Source: Vibrio campbellii CAIM 519 = NBRC 15631 = ATCC 25920
Lineage (GTDB): Bacteria; Pseudomonadota; Gammaproteobacteria; Enterobacterales; Vibrionaceae
Direction of reading: 5' to 3'
Assembly: GCF_002163755.1 (NCBI RefSeq)
Contig: NZ_CP015864.1
Location: 992,001 to 1,056,000 of the forward strand
DNA: 64,000 bases
Notes under the pieces: generated by a model
The model's database searches: none
What the model saw: only the letters and a program-made list of their open reading frames with translations
Told to the model about the DNA's origin: nothing
Translations under genes and position numbers: made by a program
In this document: in pieces, positions 43,242-52,291 of the stretch
Layout: every line of letters begins with the position of its first letter
Numbering within the stretch: position 1 is the first letter of the stretch

Positions 43242-44066
43242 CAAGCGATTCTTATATTGCTCCGGTGTAATACCGGAGTATTTCTTAAACATGGCAATAA
43301 ACGGACTGGCTTGGTTGTAACCCAACGTTAACGCTACCTCTTTTACTGTTTGCCCCTTCCTTAACAACTCCATCGAATGCAGGTAACGCACCCGTAATCG
43401 CCACTCGGTAAAACTCATTCCCAATTCACTTTGACAATGGCGAGCTAAAGTACGCTCGGTGGTATGAACCTTCTCCGCCCATTCTCCTAAGCTGATTTCG
43501 TCAGTTGGGGCTTCTTCAACAGCTTTTAAGATTGGCTCTAAGTACTTATTGTCTGTAGTTGGCAAAAAGTGATGCTCGACTTCCTGTTTGGCTAACTGAT
43601 CCAGCAAGACTTGAACGAGGCGCTTGTCCTCTTCGCTCTTAGCAACATTAATATCGCGCTGGCGAAAATCTTCCACAATCGCAGAAACAATGGGCGTCAC
43701 TTTGATCAAGCTCGTTTTGGATGGAAAGTGTTGAGTCAACTCTGGGTCGATGTTTAAAGAGCAGTACTCCAGAGGTTTACGGTTGTAACTGGTGTGTCGT
43801 ATGCCAGCAGGCACCCAGATCGCAAGATGCGGAGGCGCTAAGAAACGCGTGTCTTCCGCATCCATCTCTAGTATGCCGCCACTGATCAGTTGAACCTGCC
43901 CCCATGCATGGCTATGTATACGAGTTTCCGTGTTCGACAGAAAGGCTTCGAAATTCATAAATACATCTGATGGTGCTCTATCGATTGATAATGATGGATG
44001 AAGATTCCTTGTGCTCTTTTTCAAATTTGTCTTCCTATCGCTTACGATGTCTTTCCAGAGATACAT
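43236..44066 (-). CDS. AraC-family transcriptional regulator
   Basis: A 276-residue regulator. An N-terminal cupin sensor (HSHAWGQVQLISGGILEMDAE; VWVPAG-like AIWVPAGIRHTSYN) is followed by a C-terminal double HTH (LGEWAEKVHTTERTLARHCQ and VKEVALTLGYNQASPFIAMFKK). The true start may be an internal Met such as the one at about 43958 (MNFEAFLS). It is divergent from the EamA transporter, and regulators of this subgroup commonly control adjacent exporters. Confidence 0.88.
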   Translation of the reverse strand: MYLWKDIVSDRKTNLKKSTRNLHPSLSIDRAPSDVFMNFEAFLSNTETRIHSHAWGQVQLISGGILEMDAEDTRFLAPPHLAIWVPAGIRHTSYNRKPLEYCSLNIDPELTQHFPSKTSLIKVTPIVSAIVEDFRQRDINVAKSEEDKRLVQVLLDQLAKQEVEHHFLPTTDNKYLEPILKAVEEAPTDEISLGEWAEKVHTTERTLARHCQSELGMSFTEWRLRVRYLHSMELLRKGQTVKEVALTLGYNQASPFIAMFKKYSGITPEQYKNRLL

Positions 44067-44122
44067 TTCATTATAAAGACCTGTCAGACTAGCGCCATTA
44101 ATTATTCTGCGATGAGGTTCTC

Positions 44123-45028
44123 ATGGTTTATTTGCTTCCGTTTTTTACTGTCATGATTTGGGGTGGAAATTCCATCGTAAATAAAATGGCAGCAAGTGCC
44201 ATCGAACCAAGTGCCATGAGCTTCTATCGTTGGTTTGTCGCTATGGTGCTTCTGACGCCATTTTGCTTACCAGCGGTTATCAAACAGCGCCATGTGATTC
44301 GCCCATACTTGGCTAAGTTAGCGTTCCTTGCGCTACTGGGCATGGTACTAAACCAATCACTCGGCTATTACGCGGGTCTTACGACGACCGCTTCTAACAT
44401 GGCACTGATTACCTCTCTCGTCCCATTGATCAGTGTTTTCTTGAGTGTGCCTTTATTGGGTAAGTCGATTTCCATGCTGAGCGTGGCAGGTGGCGTGATT
44501 TCATTAGGCGGTTTGGCGTTTATGCTGGGTCACGGTGACATCACCTACTTCCTACATCAAGACATGACGCAAGGCGACAGTCTGATGCTGTTAGCTGCCC
44601 TTTGTTACGCGATTTACTGTGTGCTACTAAAACGCTGGAAAATGCCTTTCAGCAGCATGACCTTGGTCTATATGCAGGGCTTTTTCTCGCTGGTTATGCT
44701 AACTCCCTTGTGGTTGAGCAGCGATCAACTTCTACCAAGCCAAAGTGCGCTGCCATTGATTGCTTATGCGGGCATTGCTGCCTCTATCTTCGCGCCTTTA
44801 ATGTGGGTGAAAGCGATTGATTTGATTGGTGCAGATTCAAGTGCCATGTTCATGAACCTGATGCCGGTGGTTTCTGTAGCGTTAGCCTCAAGCATGCTGG
44901 GGGAAGAGGTACATGTTTACCACATCATTGGCGGCATGCTGGTTATCTCTGGCGTTATCTTGTCGCAAATTAAGATCCGCAAGAAGGTTCAATCACCAAG
45001 CCCGGAACTGCCACCAGCGACATCTTAA
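44123..45028 (+). CDS. EamA-family (DMT) transporter
   Basis: A 301-residue inner-membrane exporter with ten predicted helices in two EamA repeats (residues about 1-138 and 150-285). It begins LLPFFTVMIWGGNSIVNKMA, with the typical W-G-x-N near helix 1, and has the SFYRWFVA segment after helix 2. The substrate (amino acid, metabolite or drug) is not evident. It is divergent from the AraC regulator, 56 bp apart. Confidence 0.9.
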   Translation: MVYLLPFFTVMIWGGNSIVNKMAASAIEPSAMSFYRWFVAMVLLTPFCLPAVIKQRHVIRPYLAKLAFLALLGMVLNQSLGYYAGLTTTASNMALITSLVPLISVFLSVPLLGKSISMLSVAGGVISLGGLAFMLGHGDITYFLHQDMTQGDSLMLLAALCYAIYCVLLKRWKMPFSSMTLVYMQGFFSLVMLTPLWLSSDQLLPSQSALPLIAYAGIAASIFAPLMWVKAIDLIGADSSAMFMNLMPVVSVALASSMLGEEVHVYHIIGGMLVISGVILSQIKIRKKVQSPSPELPPATS

Positions 45029-45040
45029 TTCAATCTCATA

Positions 45041-45067
45041 AGCCACGGCACCCACCGTGGCTTTTTT
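45041..45067 (+). terminator. Intrinsic terminator of the EamA gene
   Basis: AGCCACGG / CCGTGGCT with a six-base loop and TTTTT. Confidence 0.9.
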
Positions 45068-45194
45068 GTGCCCCATATCTTTTGCTGCTAGCACTGACAA
45101 AAAAGTTAATATTTTGTTGCACTCCCTATTCCAGTATCGATTTCTTGCTGATACATTGGATCTAATAGCAACGACAATAACAAAGGAATGACAG

Positions 45195-45680
45195 ATGAGC
45201 AGTGGTCAAAGAGACATAACCCTTCGTTTTCTTGCTGAACCAGGAGACGTTAACTTCGGCGGTAAAGTACACGGTGGTGCCGTGATGAAATGGATCGACT
45301 TAGCCGCCTACGCGTGCAGCGCAGCTTGGAGTGGTAAGTATTGTATTACCGCATATGCAGGAGGTATTCGCTTTGTTGCGCCAATTCATGTCGGAAATCT
45401 AGTCGAAGTCAGTGCTAAGGTCATCTACACCGGACGCAGCTCAATGCACATCGCCATTGATGTACAAGCAAGCGATCCTAAAGAGCTAAAGAACCGTCTA
45501 ACAACGCATTGCATCGTAATTATGGTTGCGGTCGATGAAGATGGAAAACCGACCGACGTTCCAAAATGGATCCCAGAATCAGATGAAGACAAAGCACTGG
45601 AACAGTCGGCTATTCGCTTGATGAACATGCGTAAACAAATTGGCGAAGAGATGGAAGCACACGTCAAATATCTCAAATAG
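45195..45680 (+). CDS. Acyl-CoA thioesterase (hot-dog fold, YciA/BACH type)
   Basis: A 161-residue cytosolic hot-dog thioesterase. The motif NFGGKVHGGAVMKWIDLAAY (about residues 20-39) is the hydrolase signature with catalytic Asn/Asp on the hot-dog helix. It continues with the strands GIRFVAPIHVGNLVEVSAKV and VDVQAS-like IDVQASDP. It releases CoA from acyl-CoA; chain-length preference cannot be read. A good ribosome binding site (AAAGGAATGAC) precedes the ATG. Confidence 0.9.
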   Translation: MSSGQRDITLRFLAEPGDVNFGGKVHGGAVMKWIDLAAYACSAAWSGKYCITAYAGGIRFVAPIHVGNLVEVSAKVIYTGRSSMHIAIDVQASDPKELKNRLTTHCIVIMVAVDEDGKPTDVPKWIPESDEDKALEQSAIRLMNMRKQIGEEMEAHVKYLK

Positions 45681-45762
45681 CTCAAACAATTCAAATAACC
45701 TGCCCCTCCCCAAGGCCCCAAACTGATCATCAAGTAATCGTTTGCTCTATATGTGTGAAGTA

Positions 45763-45819
45763 ATGTCATGGTTCTGTCATTCAATTCACACTAGGTTCAA
45801 ATTGTCATAAATCTTTCAC
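45763..45819 (+). promoter_or_regulatory. Two PHO-box-like PhoB sites
   Basis: ATGTCAT-GGTT-CTGTCAT (45763-45780) has the exact 7-4-7 structure of the PHO box, and TTGTCAT-AAAT-CTTTCAC (45802-45819) is a second, weaker copy. A -10-like GATTAAAT lies about ten bases downstream of it, placing the second box in the -35 position. Confidence 0.55.
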
Positions 45820-45850
45820 TTTGATTTGATTAAATCCACGCACAATTTTC

Positions 45851-46117
45851 GTGTTGGATAGAGTTTGGATCTTGAGATTAAAAGAGACCACGTTAAGTGA
45901 AAATACATTGACCAATTTGAAAGCGGTCGAATATCAATGGGTACGCACTATGTATGTGGAAGGTTATAACGAAGAGGAAATTAACCACTACATTCAAACC
46001 TGTTTTGGTGGTGATACCACATTTGCCGATCTTTTCCGACGCGTCGCATTACAACAAGAGAGTTTATACACACTGCTTCAATATGTAGGCTGTGCACCTT
46101 CAAGCCGAGAGTTTTAG
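45851..46117 (+). CDS. Hypothetical 88-residue protein, possible PhoB target
   Basis: The frame opens with GTG at 45851; internal starts (TTG at about 45872) are possible and no strong ribosome binding site decides. The product is soluble and helical (NLKAVEYQWVRTMYVEGYNE, then EINHYIQTCFGG), with two late Cys. I recognise no family. What stands out is its promoter: two PHO-box-like sites immediately upstream. It has no clear plus-strand terminator. Confidence 0.5.
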   Translation: MLDRVWILRLKETTLSENTLTNLKAVEYQWVRTMYVEGYNEEEINHYIQTCFGGDTTFADLFRRVALQQESLYTLLQYVGCAPSSREF

Positions 46118-46270
46118 CCTCCCCCTTTAGTTACGCCATTTATTCTTTCAAATAACCCTACACTAATTATGTGAAGTGATACGCACGGCATTCTGCCGAT
46201 GCTGTGTAATCCATTGCAAACTGGTTAGTCTGTATACGCAATAAGAAAACGCAGTGAATCTGTAGGTATA

Positions 46271-46296
46271 AAAAAACCTGAGTCTAGACTCAGGTT
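46271..46296 (-). terminator. Orphan minus-strand terminator
   Basis: AACCTGAGT / ACTCAGGTT with a four-base CTAG loop; on the minus strand it is followed by six T. It lies 130 bp beyond the malG terminator with no gene between them. Confidence 0.6.
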
Positions 46297-46427
46297 ATGG
46301 TTACAAGAAACTGTTAGTGATTAAAGCGTAAGGAACTAAGCTAACAGCCAGCTATGCGTAACGCCAAAATAGCCTGATATTACTGATCGGCGGCCAAACC
46401 AAAATTGTAATATCGATGCTAAATATA

Positions 46428-46455
46428 AGGGCGACCATATGGTCGCCCTTTTCTA
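46428..46455. terminator. Hairpin after malG
   Basis: AAGGGCGACCAT / ATGGTCGCCCTT is a perfect 24-base palindrome 36 bp beyond the malG stop, with a short T-rich tail on each side. Confidence 0.75.
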
Positions 46456-46486
46456 GTTATTCTTTTCTCTCAGAGACCAACTGAGA

Positions 46487-47377
46487 TTATCCTTTCACAC
46501 CACCAGCCGTCAGACCACCGACTAACCAACGCTGTGCAAGTAAGAATACAATCGTAATTGGTAGTGCAGACAATACTGCTGCAGCTGCGAAGTCACCCCA
46601 CAGATAGTTCTGAGGATATAGGTACTGCTGCATACCAACTGCTAATGTGTAGGAGTTTACATCAGAAAGCAGTAGAGATGCTACCGGTACCTCACCAACA
46701 ACGCCGATAAATGACAAGATGAACACTACAGCTAGGATTGGCACTGATAGTGGAAGCAGTACTAAACGGAACGCTTGCCACGGTGTTGCACCGTCCAGTG
46801 CTGCCGCTTCTTCTAGCGAGTTGTCAATCGTCTCGAAGTAACCTTTAATCGTCCATACGTGTAGTGCGATACCACCTAAGTAGGAGAAAATCAGACCGCC
46901 GTGGGTGTTCAAACCTAGGAAAGGAATGTACTGGCCTAGTTTGTCAAACAATGCGTAAAGCGCCACAAGAGCAAGTACTGCTGGGAACATCTGGAAGATC
47001 ATCATCGCTTTAAGGATAGTGTTCTTACCCTTGAAGCGTAGGCGAGCAAATGCGTAAGCCGATGTTGTAGACAATGCCACGATAAGAATGGAAGTGATAC
47101 CTGCTACCTTTACCGAGTTCCATAGCCAAGTAAGAACTGGGAATGGAGGCGGTGTTACAGAACCGTCTGCGTTTGTTACCGAGAAGCCCAGTGCAAGCTT
47201 CCAGTGTTCTAGCGATGGGTTGTCTGGGATCAGACTACCTGTTGCAAAGTTACCCTCACGGAATGAGATCGCAATGATCATCAACAGTGGGAAAATAATC
47301 AGTGACAGGAAAGCCCAAAGAGAAATATGGGTCGCCCATACACGGTACTTTAAAGATTTACCTTGTACTATAGCCAT
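46487..47377 (-). CDS. malG: Maltose/maltodextrin ABC permease MalG
   Basis: A 296-residue MalG-type permease with six transmembrane helices. The coupling EAA loop reads SLEEAAALDGATPWQAFRLVLLPLSVP (about residues 187-213, one loop split by function), the contact point for MalK. It ends in ...GLTAGGVKG like E. coli MalG. It imports maltodextrins with MalF, MalE and MalK, and is the last gene of malEFG. Confidence 0.97.
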   Translation of the reverse strand: MAIVQGKSLKYRVWATHISLWAFLSLIIFPLLMIIAISFREGNFATGSLIPDNPSLEHWKLALGFSVTNADGSVTPPPFPVLTWLWNSVKVAGITSILIVALSTTSAYAFARLRFKGKNTILKAMMIFQMFPAVLALVALYALFDKLGQYIPFLGLNTHGGLIFSYLGGIALHVWTIKGYFETIDNSLEEAAALDGATPWQAFRLVLLPLSVPILAVVFILSFIGVVGEVPVASLLLSDVNSYTLAVGMQQYLYPQNYLWGDFAAAAVLSALPITIVFLLAQRWLVGGLTAGGVKG

Positions 47378-47389
47378 GGTCGTTACTCC

Positions 47390-48964
47390 TTAGTCCTGAG
47401 ATAGCTTAGTGAAACGTAGGTTCAATAGTGCTAGCGCGCCAACCAATAAGAAGATAAGCGTTGCGATTGCACTTGCTAGACCGAAGTCCTGACCACCTGC
47501 ACCTTCAAACGCGATACGGTACGTGTAGCTTACTAGTAGGTCGGTGTAACCCGCTGGCTCAGAAGTACCAATCATATTTGGACCACCACCAGTCAATAGC
47601 TGAATCATTACGAAGTTGTTGAAGTTAAAAGCAAAGCTCGCAATCAATAGAGGAGTCAGAGGTTTAATCATCATTGGTAACGTTACTTTCATGAAGTTCT
47701 GGACGAAGTTCGCACCATCGATTGCAGACGCTTCATAAAGGTCATCAGGAATCGCTTTTAGTAGACCCATACACAGAATCATCATGTAAGGGAAACCAAG
47801 CCAAGTGTTCACGATCATCACCATGGTTTTCGCTAGGAATGGGTCAGAGAACCAAGAAGGACTGATACCAAAGATAGCGTTCAATACCATGTTGATCTCA
47901 CCAAAGCTTTGGTTGAAGAGACCTTTAAAGATTAGGATTGAGATAAATGCTGGAACCGCGTAAGGCAGAATCAGCAGTACTCGGTACACTGCACGACCTT
48001 TAAGCTCTTCCCACTGAACAACACTCGCTAGCACTAAGCCAATAACTAGCGTGAATACTACCGTCAGGATTGAGAATACAACCGTCCAGATGAAGATACT
48101 GATGAAAGGCTCTTTGATGCCGTCGTCTTTCCAAACTCGCTCAAAGTTGTCAGTACCGATGTTTACCACGAAGCCTGGAGAAACCGTGTTACCAACAAAC
48201 TGGCCATTTTCATCGACAGGTTGGTAGTAGCCCACATCCATATTTGGACGCAGCATCTCTTGTGTACGGTTATTGAAGATCGACTCACCATCATCTTGAA
48301 GCGTGTACAGTGGTACCACTGCTGCGAACTTACGCAGACCGCTCATTCGGATGTCATCACCGCTTGGAAGATGAAGGTCAACACTACCCAGTGCACTACG
48401 ATTTTTAACAATAGTTTTGATAGGCTCTTTGTCACCCGTCGTTTCAGTGATAGGCGCTAGATCAAGATCCGTTGCAGAGAAGCCATCAAGTTGGAAAATT
48501 GGCGTCGCTAGTAGCTCATCGCCTTTCTTCACTACAATTTGGTGACCCTGCTCAGTCTTGTATAGAGTGAATGGGAAACTTTCACCACTCTGATACGTTC
48601 TATCTAACAGGACAGACTGTGCACGATCGAAAGAAAGCTGATTTTTCGCGCTGTAGTTAGTGAACGCCAGACCGACGGTATACGCCAACGGGAAAAGGAT
48701 GAATAGAATCATCCCGGCAATACCAGGGTAGATGTATCGGTGAGCGTATGTTTTCTTACTACCAAAAATGAATAGCGCTAAAGCGGTTAGAATGATCGTA
48801 AGTAGTGCAAACGCAATCTCACCGCGAGAATACATTAGGATAGTTGCGTAGCCATTGATAATGCCGACTGTGCCCAATAGTGCCCATTTGGTGAACACTT
48901 TTTTGCTGCTTGGTAGGCTGGCTTCTGGTGCTGTCATAGCATCTGTACCTTGAACTGACTGCAT
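47390..48964 (-). CDS. malF: Maltose/maltodextrin ABC permease MalF
   Basis: A 524-residue MalF with eight predicted helices and the large periplasmic P2 domain (about residues 95-270) that contacts MalE. The EAA loop is IPDDLYEASAIDGANFVQNF. It is 12 bp upstream of malG on the same strand. Confidence 0.97.
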   Translation of the reverse strand: MQSVQGTDAMTAPEASLPSSKKVFTKWALLGTVGIINGYATILMYSRGEIAFALLTIILTALALFIFGSKKTYAHRYIYPGIAGMILFILFPLAYTVGLAFTNYSAKNQLSFDRAQSVLLDRTYQSGESFPFTLYKTEQGHQIVVKKGDELLATPIFQLDGFSATDLDLAPITETTGDKEPIKTIVKNRSALGSVDLHLPSGDDIRMSGLRKFAAVVPLYTLQDDGESIFNNRTQEMLRPNMDVGYYQPVDENGQFVGNTVSPGFVVNIGTDNFERVWKDDGIKEPFISIFIWTVVFSILTVVFTLVIGLVLASVVQWEELKGRAVYRVLLILPYAVPAFISILIFKGLFNQSFGEINMVLNAIFGISPSWFSDPFLAKTMVMIVNTWLGFPYMMILCMGLLKAIPDDLYEASAIDGANFVQNFMKVTLPMMIKPLTPLLIASFAFNFNNFVMIQLLTGGGPNMIGTSEPAGYTDLLVSYTYRIAFEGAGGQDFGLASAIATLIFLLVGALALLNLRFTKLSQD

Positions 48965-49001
48965 AGGGAACCTGCTAGCGAATATAGGATAAATATAGAA
49001 A

Positions 49002-49030
49002 AGTAAGGAGGAGTTGCCCCCTCCTTAAAA
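49002..49030 (-). terminator. Hairpin between malE and malF, probable attenuator
   Basis: TAAGGAGG / CCTCCTTA lies 17 bp after the malE stop, followed on the minus strand by ACTTTTCT. It would lower malFG expression relative to malE or stabilise the malE 3' end. Confidence 0.6.
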
Positions 49031-49044
49031 AGGGTATTACTGAA

Positions 49045-50223
49045 TTATTTAGTCATTTGTTTTTCTGCATCTGCTAGAGCAGCATCTACAGTTTGACGAC
49101 CGTCAACCACGTTGATGATAGCGTTCTTAGCTGCACCCCAGAATGCGTTCATTTGTGGGATGTTTGGCATGATTTCGCCGTTCATCGCGTTGTCCATTGT
49201 CGCCGCGATACGCGTGTCTGAATCTAGCTCTTTTTGGAACGAGTTAAGCGCTACTGCACCTAGTGGCTTGTCGTTGTTAACCATACGTAGACCATCGTTC
49301 GTTAGTAGGTAGTTCTCGATGAACTCTACCGCGAGATCTTTGTTTGGTGACGCAGTGCTGATACCAGCAGTTAGTACACCAACGAATGGCTTAGAAGACT
49401 GACCTTGGAACTTAGGTAGCGTTGTTACGCCATAGTTGATGCCGGATTTCTCAATGTTGCCCCAAGACCATGGACCGTTAATAGTCATTGCTGCAGTGCC
49501 TTGGTTGAACGCAGACTCAGATACTGAGTAATCCATATCCGCAGAGATGACACCCTTGTCTACTAGGCCTTTCACGAAGCTCATTGCGTCTTTCACGCCT
49601 TCTTTCGCAATACCTGCATCTTTGATGTCGTAGCCTTCAGATGTGTATTTGAATGCGTAGCCGCCGTCAGCTGCCATTAGCGGCCATGTGAAGTACGGTT
49701 CTTTTAGGTTCCACATGATTGCAGACTTGCCGTCTTTCTTAAGTTTCGCGTCTATCGCTGCTACTTCTTCCCATGTCTTAGGTGGGTTTGGAACAAGATC
49801 TTTGTTGTAGATTAGAGATAGAGACTCAACCGCTACTGGGTAACCGATCAGTTTGCCATCGTAACGTACTGCATCCCATGCGAAGTCGACGATGCCGTCT
49901 TGGATTTCTTTAGATGGTTTAATTTCAGCTAGTAGACCAGATTCTGCGTAGCCACCGAAACGGTCGTGAGCCCAGAATACGATATCAGGACCATCGCCTG
50001 TCGCTGCAGTTTGAGGGAACTTGTCTTGCAGGCCGTCTGGGTGAGCCACTGTTACTTTAATGCCAGTGTCTTCTTCAAACTTCTTACCAACCTCTGCAAG
50101 ACCGTTGTAGCCTTTGTCACCGTTGATCCAGATGGTCAATTGTCCTTCTTCGATGGCAGCATTAGCACCAAAAGAACCTAAAGCAACAAGGGTACCCAGT
50201 GCTACAGCGCTTAATCTTTTCAT
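49045..50223 (-). CDS. malE: Maltose/maltodextrin-binding periplasmic protein MalE
   Basis: A 392-residue binding protein. The signal peptide is KRLSAVALGTLVALGSFGAN-A, cleaved before IEEGQLTIWINGDKGYNGLA, which aligns with the mature start of E. coli MBP. Ligand-cleft Trp/Tyr residues (PYFTWPLMAADGGYAF) are present. I chose ATG 50223; a frame to 50295 adds non-signal residues. It is the first gene of malEFG and transcribed away from malK. Confidence 0.97.
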   Translation of the reverse strand: MKRLSAVALGTLVALGSFGANAAIEEGQLTIWINGDKGYNGLAEVGKKFEEDTGIKVTVAHPDGLQDKFPQTAATGDGPDIVFWAHDRFGGYAESGLLAEIKPSKEIQDGIVDFAWDAVRYDGKLIGYPVAVESLSLIYNKDLVPNPPKTWEEVAAIDAKLKKDGKSAIMWNLKEPYFTWPLMAADGGYAFKYTSEGYDIKDAGIAKEGVKDAMSFVKGLVDKGVISADMDYSVSESAFNQGTAAMTINGPWSWGNIEKSGINYGVTTLPKFQGQSSKPFVGVLTAGISTASPNKDLAVEFIENYLLTNDGLRMVNNDKPLGAVALNSFQKELDSDTRIAATMDNAMNGEIMPNIPQMNAFWGAAKNAIINVVDGRQTVDAALADAEKQMTK

Positions 50224-50314
50224 GTTCGTATCCTTTTTATATTTTTGATGTAGGGCTAGTCCATTGAGGTTCAGCCGTATTTCGACACATATCATCTGAA
50301 ATTATCGATTGTGT

Positions 50315-50507
50315 CTCATCCTCCTACTCCCTACGCCCTTGCAATTATGACGTATTTTCGTGATCTGAATCGCCAAGGGTTAGAGACTCAAATCACAAAA
50401 TGACTACTTCCTGTGATCGGTTTCAACTTTAGGTTACGCAATAATGTGATTTCCGCCCAACTCCCCCTCTACTCCTCCTTTTTGACTCCTCCCCGCCTAC
50501 TCCCCCT
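50315..50507. promoter_or_regulatory. malE-malK control region with MalT-like boxes
   Basis: MalT-like boxes (read on the minus strand against GGGGA(T/G)GAGG) occur at 50315-50324 (GGAGGATGAG), 50461-50468, 50472-50479, 50486-50494 (GGGGAGGAG, a full match) and 50500-50507, the last four spaced 11-14 bp apart. TGTGAT- and ATCACA-type CRP half sites lie near 50393-50418 and 50445. This is the layout of E. coli malEp/malKp, with the exact factor positions unproven. Confidence 0.6.
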
Positions 50508-50741
50508 AGAATTATTTCGATTAGGAGGATGTAGCAGTGAACACAATCTTAGAAACTGCAGTCATCCAAGAGTGGATGGTAAGAACCCTTTCCCAGCAGT
50601 ACTTCCTACAGGCGAAAAGATTTGCTGGTTTTTCATTGCCATACGAGTGGAATGTCATTATTGGTGTTGTTTGTGGTAATTATTTCACGGGGGAGACAAC
50701 ACGAATAATGTGGGGGAGAGAAACTCGTATTTGGCTATGGT

Positions 50742-50788
50742 GGGTAGTGCTCCAGTTCAGGACATTTGGAGCGCTACCCTGTTTTTCT
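50742..50788 (+). terminator. Strong intrinsic terminator in the malK leader
   Basis: GGGTAGTGCTCCA / TGGAGCGCTACCC forms 13 pairs (one G-T) with a 12-base loop, followed by TGTTTTTCTT. It lies 102 bp upstream of malK and downstream of the MalT-like boxes. Confidence 0.85.
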
Positions 50789-50889
50789 TGCCAATCCCAA
50801 TAACTTACCGATTCCTACTGTTACTGCTCGCTAGATAATTCATATAATGATGAGCGGTGAATAATAAAAATTGATCGAGGACGAGCTAC

Positions 50890-52008
50890 ATGGCGAGTGT
50901 CACGTTAAAAAATGTTTGTAAAGCGTATGGCGACGTACTGATTTCTAAGAACGTAGATCTGGAGATCAACGAAGGTGAGTTCGTTGTTTTCGTAGGTCCA
51001 TCAGGTTGTGGTAAATCTACCCTGCTACGTTGTATTGCCGGTCTTGAAGATATTACTTCAGGTGATTTGTATATTGGTGACCAGCGCATGAATGACGTAG
51101 AACCATCCAAACGTGGTGTTGGTATGGTGTTCCAGTCTTACGCTCTTTACCCACACCTAAACCTATATGACAACATGTCATTTGGTCTGAAACTAGCAAA
51201 AGCTGATAAAGCGGAAATCGATAAGCGTGTTGAACACGCAGCAGAAATTCTCCAGTTGGGCCACCTACTAGAGCGTCAACCAAAAGCCCTTTCTGGTGGT
51301 CAACGCCAACGTGTTGCTATCGGTCGTACGCTAGTATCACAACCAGATGTATTCCTTCTTGATGAACCACTATCAAACTTGGATGCAGCACTGCGTGTAA
51401 ACATGCGTGCTCAAATCACGAAACTACAACGCCAACTTGGCTGTACCATGATCTATGTAACGCACGATCAGGTAGAAGCAATGACAATGGCAGACAAGAT
51501 TGTGGTTCTAGATGGCGGTTACGTATCACAAGTTGGTAAACCACTTGAGCTTTACCACTACCCACAAAACCGCTTTGTTGCTGGCTTTATTGGCTCACCA
51601 AAAATGAACTTCATGAGTGTTTTCATTGATGAAGTGGAAGCAGAACGCGTAAAAGTACAGCTTTCTAACGGCGTATCTTTCTGGATCCCAGTTGACGGTA
51701 CAACAGTGAATCGCGGAGACCGTATGTCTCTGGGTATTCGCCCTGAGCACTTAGTTCAAGCCGTTGACGCCGATGCGACAATTTACGGTGAAGTGATGAT
51801 CGTAGAGAAACTAGGTAACGAAACTCAGGTTTACCTAAACCTTGAGGGTGCAGACGCAGACGTTATCTACCGTCAACCAGATACACTACCAGTAGTGTCT
51901 GGTGACAAACTGGAAATCGGTATCCCTGCATATCGTTGTCATCTATTCCATAGCGATGGCCGTGCATGCCGCCGACTACACAAAGAAAACGGCGTAGATT
52001 TCGAGTAA
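50890..52008 (+). CDS. malK: Maltose/maltodextrin ABC transporter ATPase MalK
   Basis: A 372-residue ABC ATPase. Walker A GPSGCGKST is at residues 37-45, then the signature LSGGQRQRVAIG, Walker B VFLLDEPLSNLD and the switch His in YVTHDQVEAM. The C-terminal regulatory OB domain (about 235-372, with GIRPEHL) in E. coli sequesters MalT and is the target of inducer exclusion. It has a GAGGACGAG ribosome binding site and a terminator after it. No lamB follows in this window. Confidence 0.97.
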   Translation: MASVTLKNVCKAYGDVLISKNVDLEINEGEFVVFVGPSGCGKSTLLRCIAGLEDITSGDLYIGDQRMNDVEPSKRGVGMVFQSYALYPHLNLYDNMSFGLKLAKADKAEIDKRVEHAAEILQLGHLLERQPKALSGGQRQRVAIGRTLVSQPDVFLLDEPLSNLDAALRVNMRAQITKLQRQLGCTMIYVTHDQVEAMTMADKIVVLDGGYVSQVGKPLELYHYPQNRFVAGFIGSPKMNFMSVFIDEVEAERVKVQLSNGVSFWIPVDGTTVNRGDRMSLGIRPEHLVQAVDADATIYGEVMIVEKLGNETQVYLNLEGADADVIYRQPDTLPVVSGDKLEIGIPAYRCHLFHSDGRACRRLHKENGVDFE

Positions 52009-52035
52009 AACGTCTTTCACCTTTGCTTGCTACCA

Positions 52036-52063
52036 ATCCCTCTCATTCGAGAGGGATTTTTTA
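52036..52063 (+). terminator. Intrinsic terminator of malK
   Basis: ATCCCTCTC / GAGAGGGAT with a four-base loop and TTTTTTA. The AT-rich stretch to 52291 holds nothing I can support. Confidence 0.92.
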
Positions 52064-52291
52064 TTTCCATTTAATATATGGCTTAGAAGAAGTAATATCC
52101 TTTCAATTTCGAATAAGTAATCTAAAATAAAAAATTAACGCCAATATCAAAATAGCAACCATAAAAAATGGCAGTAATCGATTAATTAAATTTCAATTAA
52201 AAATCGAGCTTAACATAATCAATTATTAGGAAATACCTACCGTTTCAGATATAACTAATCTGTTTTTTATCAAAGCCTAAATTTCGCCAAT

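Noticed and set aside
50413..50803. Two overlapping 88-codon frames in the malE-malK region, one with AGGAGG before a GTG at 50537.
   Set aside because: Both cross the MalT-like boxes or the strong terminator stem, and the residue composition (many Trp, Cys, Phe) is not protein-like. Treated as leader RNA instead.
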